Positions 56,414 through 64,000 of a stretch of 64,000 nucleotides of DNA are shown one piece after another; the stretch's first letter is position 1, and every line of letters starts with the position of its first letter. The notes beneath the pieces were generated by a model. That model worked only from the letters and a program-made list of their open reading frames with translations. It was not told the origin of the DNA and ran no database searches. The stretch spans positions 3,301,001-3,365,000 of the forward strand of contig NC_050475.1 of assembly GCF_013373865.1 (NCBI RefSeq), given 5' to 3'. Position numbers and translations under genes: made by a program. Origin of the DNA: Monomorium pharaonis (taxonomy: Eukaryota > Arthropoda > Insecta > Hymenoptera > Formicidae).

Positions 56414-57420
56414 GACGAATGGTATAGAGTACACCTGAATTATAATTGGTCTTCAGTCCAAAGTTATTTAAAATCACTCGCATACAACAAAGACTCTAAA
56501 TCGCACGAAACAGTTTGAAGTGAAGAGTCCAGGCGTCACAATAATCAATATCTTTCAAAATTTTGAAAGTTTAAATTGATACGTTAAACTGAGAATAATA
56601 ATTTTGATTATTATTTTGAATTTTTAAATTTAGATTATCGTTTGCCGTAAAAAAATCGGAGATTAATTAGAGCGATATCCAATTGAAAAATTTAAGGCAA
56701 GTTTAATTTATCTTTTGAGAACTTGAAAAAAATTTATAATTAAAAAAGAATTTTTTTTCACAAATTTAAACGAGTGAATCAAGTCACCCTCGCACTTTTC
56801 GGTTATAAACAAACTTAATAAAATTTCGTTACTGTTTCCACGCGCGCGAGGGTATTCAATAATTTCGTAGGAGGAATTTACGTTCGCGTTATGGAAAATC
56901 GCGGATGAATTGATTCCGGGTGCTTACGGCGTTAATCCTCGCGGCAGGCGTGCACGCCTGAGGGACGCAGAGGACGATCTGCCAGCGGCGTGCGATCGCG
57001 ATTCACCGACAGCCGAGAGTCGGATATCACCCAGTATCACCCCCGCACCGCTGCGCTGAGTTAACTTTGATACCCCTTAAAGAAGAGGCGACTTCCTCTG
57101 GGCGGATCCTCTGACCGGGACGACTGCGTGATAGCGTGGCCGCGCGCGAACTGTCCGGTCGATCCGGCCGCCAAAAAGTGACGGAAACGCGCGGAAAAGC
57201 GCACGCCGGTGCCAGCCCCGCGTAACATGATGTAACATACCTCGGGGGAATCGAATTCAGGTCCACTTAGGGCAAATCGGCGGATCGTCCATCCATTATT
57301 CAATCTGGCGATCGCGGCCGTTGTCGCGCTGAAGGGGAGCCTAATCGCGACGGGAGAGTCAAGCCGGACGCGACGAAGAGACGACGACGTCAACGGCCAA
57401 TCTGCGGGCCCGAATCACGC
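56414..57420 (-). promoter_or_regulatory. 5' UTR and promoter region of the pseudo-aminopeptidase gene
   Basis: An acceptor (TTATAATTCAG, exon start 56434) precedes the start codon by 20 bases. A good donor (ACGCC followed by GTAAGC, 56927-56922) lies upstream, predicting a non-coding exon ending at 56928 and starting somewhere in the CpG-rich block 56930-57400. The frames in that block on both strands have no domain. The transcription start is not identifiable. Confidence 0.4.
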
Positions 57421-60400
57421 CGGGTGTCGGCCAAATCAAATGGGGAACAAAGTGCGTCTCTCGGGCATCGTCTGTTGCAAGGACCTTGGCGCCATTGTGC
57501 TCCCCTTTAGACACTCCGTGTCACCGTGCATAACTTGTCTGTATTGCGTCGCCACAGCACGGATGACACGTGCCGGCGATTTGCATGCCGGCTCCTGGTA
57601 CCGACCCCGGACCAAGCCCAATGTGCACTTGGACCACGATACCACGTCGCCTTAATTGGACTTGATGGACTATTTTGTTCGCGAATTCTTCTCTCGCGCG
57701 CTTCTCGCGCAATAACTGGGTCAGTTCCAAGCTGCGGTGTGACGGCTACGAATTCAATTTTTTCTTCGATATCTTTTATATTTATGGAAAAATTAAATGA
57801 GGAATTTGGGAAACGTTTTGCATTGCTAATACTAATGCAAAAAGTGACGGGGATGACTTAATTTAAATTTTGTTAAATATTCGACACAGCACTTTTATAT
57901 CTTGAAGAGATAGGTGGAAACATTTCTAAAGAACGTGCTACGTTAGGATGCTCAAAATAATAAAAAGTGTATAAATTAAAATAAAAAATTTAGCAATTAT
58001 ATTTTAATTTGTTGTTCTAGTTGCAACTAAGTGTTCTCTTTATAACAAAGATGCCTGCCAAAAATAATAAAATTTTCTTGAACATGACTTTACTCGAGCT
58101 TTCTTTTATTCAACCTTCTGTTTAACCGTTTTCTTTTAGCTATCGCGTCACGATTTCGCGAGGATCAAAGAAAAAGACCATGTCGCGCTATTCTTCAGAT
58201 ACTGTGGTTATCACAGGACTTCGGTTCACGTGTCGCGACAAAAGAGAAAGGCAAGAGGAATGCGCGCGGAAAAGTTTCGATAGCAACTCTAATCGTGAAT
58301 TAGAGAAGCACATAAGGATAAGGAGTGAAACGAACGATTGAAAACGACACGGAGAGCTGACGAACGGAGAGCATAAGTGGGGGGCACCTGCGAGTGTTTC
58401 TCGGCCAACATCCACACACGGCATCGCAAGGTAGAACGGCTAATTGCAGTTGTACCTGCGTCACCTGTGCGCCGCCGTACTCGCGATTTTGTTTCCGCAT
58501 CGGATACGCATTCGTTCTCCAAAGCCGCCTTCTCGCACTTTTGCACACTTTCGTTGCTGTACCTTTTAAGAATACTTTTCGTATTATTTTTTTCAAATTG
58601 GAATCATGCGACGAGGATCTGTTAGTAGTTGGCAGTCCTATGGACAGCGAAATTGTAAGTGATAACAGCTGTTTTTATTTATGTCTGTCATTGATTCTAA
58701 ATTCGTGTTAATGGAATAATTACACTTAAAATTCTAACCTTTTGTATTAAAAATATATTTTTAACATCTTTTTTTTAGTTTTGAAAATTAACATAATTAA
58801 TTTAAAATTGCCCAAAAATATTATTAAATTAATGTCAAATATGAAAGCGGAAAACTAAAATAATCTATTATGTTGATCATCATTTTTAGAAAAAAATTTT
58901 AGAAAATGTAGTTTTATTATAAATATTCTTTTGTTTAAAGTTAATTTTTCTTATTGGGAAATTATATATAATATATTTATGGGCATCATTAATTTATTTT
59001 ACATTTCATATATTACTCTGATTGTTTCGTCATTTCGGTATCGGTTACATTTATCATTCAAACATTATTTACATATCTTAGATAATACTTGGAGAAACAA
59101 TTTTTTTTGCTTTTCAAATTAATTTTTATTTTAATGTTTTATTTGTGAATTGTTTGTAACAACTTCAATCGAATTAATTTATTTGGATTTTAATATAAGC
59201 GTGGGAGATTTTGAGAATACGGTTTTCAATTTTCTATTATATGCAACGCAAAACTCGTAAAAATTAATTTTAATTATTTAATATTTATTTAGTAACAATA
59301 ATTATAATTTATTTACTTTATTAAATTACAAATAAAACATTAGTAAGCAAGTAATATGATGTACGTTATTGTTAATTAGCTCAGTCAGTTAAAAAATAAA
59401 GGCGACTCTCTGTTAAATAACTCAATCACTTATATTCAGACAAGCTTGTTGTATTCAACGCGTTAAATCATTGTAAATTCAACAAAACGTGTCTCTTGGA
59501 ATAAATATCATTTTTTAAAAATATGTATATGCACGAACGTCGAAGTGGTGTCACATTAATTTTGAGTATTTCGAAATAACTCTCCCGTACATTAATTATG
59601 TTATTACTGATGCTATCTGTCCGCGTTACATATGCGTTGCTAACTTGGAGGTTACCTTGAATATTCACTCGTTATATCCTCGTTATTAGTATTAATGCGC
59701 GAATTTTTATCAACATTTTTCATGATTGCAAAGAAAATTCAATTTCAATTTTATTGAAGATTAAGTTGTAATGTGATTTTTGCCGATTGAAATATTACAT
59801 AATTTTATTTTACAAAGAAATATATATAAGTTAAAGAATGTGAATACTTGATCTTTTCTCGTTTAACATGAAATTTTATCAGTTTCATTATCTACTTTCA
59901 AATTGTACTAACAATTGTATCGACATATAATTAAAGAAAGTTTATTTAGATGTAACTGAGTACTTGAGTTACATTGGCATCTAATCAGAATTCAAAGAAT
60001 GTACCGCAACTTTTCTTGGTACATCTTTTTATCTTGAACACAACATTAAGATATTGACGTTTATGTGACAGTCACGTTCACATGGTGTAATGAGAAAGAT
60101 GATTTAACATCGTACCGCAACCAAACATAACAACAGAGAATTTCTGAATAAATGATAAAAATATTTAGAGCAAAGAGAGAATAATTAATTAATTGAGGTC
60201 TGCAAATAATTGTTAATCTTAATTTAAAAGGAATTTTAACGTAGCAGCTTCCAGTGTGCTCCATCTCAATCACATCATCGAACTTTAAATTCCTAACAAA
60301 TTGCATAAGTAATGCATTTTATTACATAAAGACAAACTAAAATTCTAAATTAAGATAATACTTTAAATTTTAATTTGTAGATACAAATAATATTTTCTTC

Positions 60401-61873
60401 CTCAGTTTCTGACAATGCGAATTTATATTTGATTCTCACTGTTGACACATTACAACATCATAAGTATTTGATGAAGTGCAGTGCAGCAACTTCAGTTGCA
60501 TTTTTATGTTGAATGTAACAGCGTCTTATTAATAGTCACGCCTGTTTTTGTAACAAACGTGCCTTGTTAGAAATTACGCCCGGTATAAAAATCAATGCAA
60601 ACTATCGCCGCTAATGCCGTGCGAACGGCAACGATACGAGCGTTATCGGCGCGACGGTGATTACGCGAATGCTGGGAGTTGATACGTAGTCGGCGTGAGG
60701 TGCACGAGCGGAACCTTGAAACCGCGTCCTCTTGCCGTGTTCACGGGCCCATCGCGGATTCTCGCATCACGGGAAACCAATTTCGATGACATCATCCGCA
60801 CGTATTCCGCGTTTTTCTAACGTTACACTGCTAACGCAAAATTCATCGCGATGGATGCGCTTACAGATAATTGCGATTTGCTTTGACAAATTGTTGTATA
60901 CGGAAGATCAAGTATGCGACTCGATCGCTCCGATTCATCGATTGTTAGCGTTGTTTACAAGCCTCTCTATAATTTTCGCGAGACTATTATCTTAATTACA
61001 CTAAGATTCTATGATTTGATTGATTGTAAACTGGAAATTGCTGGTCTAATTACGATAACTTGTTAGATTTCTGAGAAAATAAATGTCTGCTAAGTAAAAG
61101 GTATTTATAGCAGAGAGACATATAATCGAAGAAAAAAAAAGGAATTTTTCATTTTTACATAGTCTGAGATTAATTTTAAAGTTTCTTTAACATCTATAAA
61201 TATCTTTATTTTATTAAAATGATATATATTACAAGTTAATGATTATATATATTTTTTGTTATTTAATAAATTATAATATATTAGGATAATTTTTCTTGGC
61301 TTGATGTATTGACCTTATTACCTTATTATTTATTGCTTTGCATTACCGAGCTTTTTATAAATTTGTGTTTGCTTATTAAAATGTTTATTTTATTTATTTA
61401 GTCTTTGTTTATTTTTGTAATTTTGTAATACTTTTTAAATAAGAAATTATAAGAAATTCCGACTGCTTTAATATTCAAAGAAATTTATTATTTAAAGTAC
61501 AAATCTTTAAATAAACAAAACAGTTTTGAGGATATATATAATATAAAATATTTTAATCCTTGTTCTTTTAACACATAAAATTAAAGAAAAATGCAGGCAC
61601 TTTACGTTATCGATTTCTCTCAAGCTCTTTGAAAGGAAAATATCCCATTAAAAGAAAAAAATAGTTAAAAATGATTAAATGCTACTTAGATTAATAATAT
61701 TTAATAACTTGTAATATTTACTTGTCAAGTGGCTCGTTACTTGATCGGCACAACTGACGATCAATTTAAAAAGTGTTACAACCTGTTGGAAGGGAACAAT
61801 AAGTAGCAATATTGAATGCGACACTAAATGTGCGCATCTTTTTGTCGCGCCTTTAATACTTTCAGCTGACTGC
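57421..61873. other. Region between two divergent aminopeptidase genes
   Basis: Mostly AT-rich with CpG-richer blocks at about 57430-57730, 58140-58630 and 60600-60800. No complete gene is seen. It should contain the promoters and 5' UTR exons of both flanking genes. One short candidate exon end on the plus strand (ATGGACAGCGAAATT at 58640-58654 followed by GTAAGT) and a TATA-type promoter at 60584 are the only signals I can point to. Confidence 0.45.
60584..60694 (+). promoter_or_regulatory. Candidate TATA promoter and first exon for the membrane aminopeptidase
   Basis: TATAAAAA at 60584-60591 is followed by a short CpG-rich segment and a donor-like GGC/GTGAGG at 60695. A consensus acceptor (TTTAATACTTTCAG, exon start 61866) opens the first coding exon 8 bases before its ATG. 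Together they suggest a non-coding first exon from about 60614 to 60694. This is inference from signals only. Confidence 0.35.
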
Positions 61874-64000
61874 ATGATGCAGACATATGAGGGTAACACT
61901 GCGTTACCTCCGCCTTGCGAGGAAATTGTCCATGAACGAAAAGGCGGTTGGTTTTTAACGTACAAAAAGATCCTCTCCTTCATTGTCCTGTTCGTGATCG
62001 TTGTGGTCGTCGCCGGTCTGATCGGTTGGAATCTCGGCACGATGCCCAAAAGGAAAGTGAGTGATCTGTCGTAACGATTAATACTTGTCATTAATATCAT
62101 ACTGGCGTTTAATATTTTATCATTGCAATTTTAAACTCATTACTTTTGAGATAAGAAAAATTAAAATTATAAAATAAAACATTTGTTTATTTGTACATCT
62201 ATTTTTTGATGACTTATGGATTAAAATTATGTATTTAAAATTATTCATTTAGACAAAAATATTGTTATTTTAAAATTACCGTCATTAGCATTAAATTTTA
62301 ATTAATGAGTCAGTGCCATTTTACATTTTACAGCTTGAAAAATAATGGAATAGAACATCTTTCTCTTTCTTTAAGAGGATGCTAAACTGCCCGTCAAACT
62401 TGATCGATGTCGATAATGTAGAATCATTCGTTTATTCTTGTTCATAAAAATATTCGCTTTAAAATACAAATTATGTAGCTTATACGTAAAAATGAATGGT
62501 ATTCGTTAGTTCAGAACAGATTGAGGATCGACCTCGATCAAGTTTGATGGGCAGTTTAGCATCCTCTTAATAAGTATTAATAATAATCTTTCTCAAGCTC
62601 TGCGCTCTCTGTTAATTAGATATACGATCCATTAGCTCTTATTGAGAACGAGGTGGAGGAAGGGGACGATGTCGTTGTTGCCTCGATATCGCCTTACGTT
62701 CATCCTTTGAGATATAATCTTGAATTGACGCTGTCGAACGACGTCAACGCGACATCGAAGCTGAAGGGGCAAACCGTCATCGAATTTCGTGTAGACGACA
62801 CAACCCCATTAGATAAATTGTCTCTAAATGCGAGAAACATCACGGTGACGCGTTACAAGCTGTCGCTCATGGAAGAGAACGGCGCGCGAGCAAAAAGGAG
62901 GCGTAGGAGACGCGCCGAGGATGATACGGGCGGCCAAGAGAACTCTGGTATTTCCTTCGAAAATGCATAGATTCTCGATCCGTCACTTTTCCTTATCAAA
63001 ATCACTTTTTGCTCTCTTAGATTCTAATTAAAAAAAATTTATACTTCGGTCGACAAAGAATTAAGAGGAAAATCGATCGCGTTCCGATCACTCAACTTAA
63101 TCATTCGATTTAAATTCGACTTATGTAATGACTAAGTAGTTGCCTTTAACGACTTTTAAAATAAAAATCTAACTGTGTAGCTGTCAGGTGTAACCGAGAC
63201 CAGTGTTTTGCCAGATTTGGATCGTAATCTGTGCCACGAGCGCGACTCGTGCTTGTTTCATTTGGATTATAATCACGCACCGCGAATTGCCCGTCATTAC
63301 GAGGCAGCGGGTTAATGTACGATTTAACAAAGCAACAGATTCTTGGTAGCGAATTATGCGCGACTAGTATACACCTGTGCCAATATCTCGTACAATAGCG
63401 TGCAGGTGGTCAATTGCGTAAATCTTGGCGATAAATTCTAAAATAAAAAGAGAAATAACTTAATTCTTACCGTTTTTTAAATTTACGTAACTGAGTTGGT
63501 TTAATTTTGTCTCATTCTTTGGTCTGAATAAAGGACATTACCGTGATTAAAGATTCGTGCTTTTGAATTTGCTTAAAACTTTCGTTTACTCCTGGAAAAG
63601 AGTTACGTAATCGATTGTGCGTCTAATGCCGGTCTGTTCGGTGCAGACAATGCGACTACCATTTTGGCCTCTGCCGTCACGTCGTCTTCGCAATTGGAAA
63701 ATCAGGAAACAGTTGTTACGGAACATCCTCCGGGAAATGCGACCGTCTCGGGAAACGAAACTGCTTCCTCGACAAGTGAAAGCTTGTCGATGCCCGATGA
63801 GAAGACCACGGAATCCGCGAACACGACGACAGAATCTGAATCGACTACGGTCACTTCCGGCGATAGAAACGTAACCGACGTGAAGATCGAACGATACGAG
63901 GTGGATGCTAATAACGGATTACATGTGATATATCCGGCCGTCGCCGTGAGCTCAGGAACGTACAGCTTGGAGATCGATTACGAGATTTTGCTTGATGGCA
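61874..64000 (+). CDS. Membrane-anchored M1-family aminopeptidase, N-terminal part (continues past the window)
   Basis: Exons 61874-62056, 62620-62947 and 63647 to beyond 64000, with donors GTGAGT and GTATTT, acceptors TTAATTAG and GTTCGGTGCAG, and matching phases. Residues 1-34 are cytoplasmic, and 35-52 form a membrane segment (ILSFIVLFVIVVVVAGLIGW), so it is a type II ectoenzyme. Exon 2 starts the M1 N-terminal domain (ISPYVHPLRYNLELTLSND, TVIEFRVDDTTPLDKLSLNA, NITVTRYKL). That domain is interrupted by an insertion of about 100 residues. It holds KRRRRRRAEDD and a Ser/Thr/Glu-rich stretch with several N-X-S/T sites. The domain then resumes (YPAVAVSSGTYSLEIDYEIL). The catalytic domain is outside the window, so activity cannot be judged. 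Vertebrate relatives with this topology include APN, APA and TRH-degrading ectoenzyme. It is divergent from the pseudo-aminopeptidase gene, about 5.5 kb apart. Confidence 0.88.
62375..62566. mobile_element. 192-bp MITE flanked by TTAA, in intron 1 of the aminopeptidase gene
   Basis: The terminal inverted repeats are about 40 bases and nearly perfect: GAGGATGCTAAACTGCCCGT, CAAACTTGATCGATGTCGAT on the left against GACCTCGATCAAGTTTG, ATGGGCAGTTTAGCATCCTC on the right. TTAA flanks both ends (62371-62374 and 62567-62570). TTAA duplication fits piggyBac; because TTAA contains TA, a Tc1/mariner origin with TA duplication and one more terminal base pair is also possible. There is no coding capacity. 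Confidence 0.85.

Overview
The window looks like nuclear DNA from an insect, most likely a hymenopteran such as an ant. Genes are sparse and split into many exons with GT-AG introns. Long AT-rich stretches alternate with CpG-rich islands, and GA/CT, CA and other microsatellites are frequent. The recognisable proteins (amphiphysin, ANP32, a BTB protein and M1 aminopeptidases) are animal genes with insect-like sequence. I could not run any search, so the species assignment is an inference. Most long open frames in the CpG islands and in the GA/CT tracts are by-products of base composition and are not called as genes.

Layout. 1-24.0 kb: no gene that I can support. It holds short foldback transposons (MITEs), a long inverted repeat, CpG-rich patches and AT-rich DNA, and is probably largely the first intron of the next gene. 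24.08-24.15 kb, minus: the first coding exon of amphiphysin, under a CpG-rich promoter; no later exon was found. 28.3-37.2 kb, minus: a complete ANP32-type acidic leucine-rich nuclear phosphoprotein gene with 8 coding exons and 251 residues. Its 7.1 kb first intron is full of CpG islands and GA/CT tracts. 42.6-46.7 kb, minus: a BTB/POZ protein with 3 coding exons and 726 residues, plus a probable 5' UTR exon near 47.5 kb. 49.1-56.4 kb, minus: an M1-family aminopeptidase-like gene with 14 coding exons and 972 residues. 61.9 kb to the right edge, plus: the first three exons of a second, membrane-anchored M1 aminopeptidase that runs out of the window.

The most notable result is the 49.1-56.4 kb gene. 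It keeps the M1 fold signature and signal peptide, but every catalytic element is replaced. HEXXH reads YELLY, the third zinc ligand is Lys, GAMEN reads KASDN, and the transition-state Tyr aligns with Trp. It should be a secreted, non-catalytic pseudo-aminopeptidase. It lies head to head with the membrane-anchored relative, which carries a large glycosylation-rich, arginine-rich insertion in its N-terminal domain.

Mobile DNA is represented by small non-autonomous elements. Two copies of a Harbinger-like MITE have TTA target duplications, and one is nested inside a larger palindromic element. There is also a 74-bp hairpin with TTA duplications and a 192-bp TTAA-flanked MITE in an aminopeptidase intron. 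Exon boundaries given for the complete genes were checked by hand: splice phases match and each sum is an exact multiple of three.
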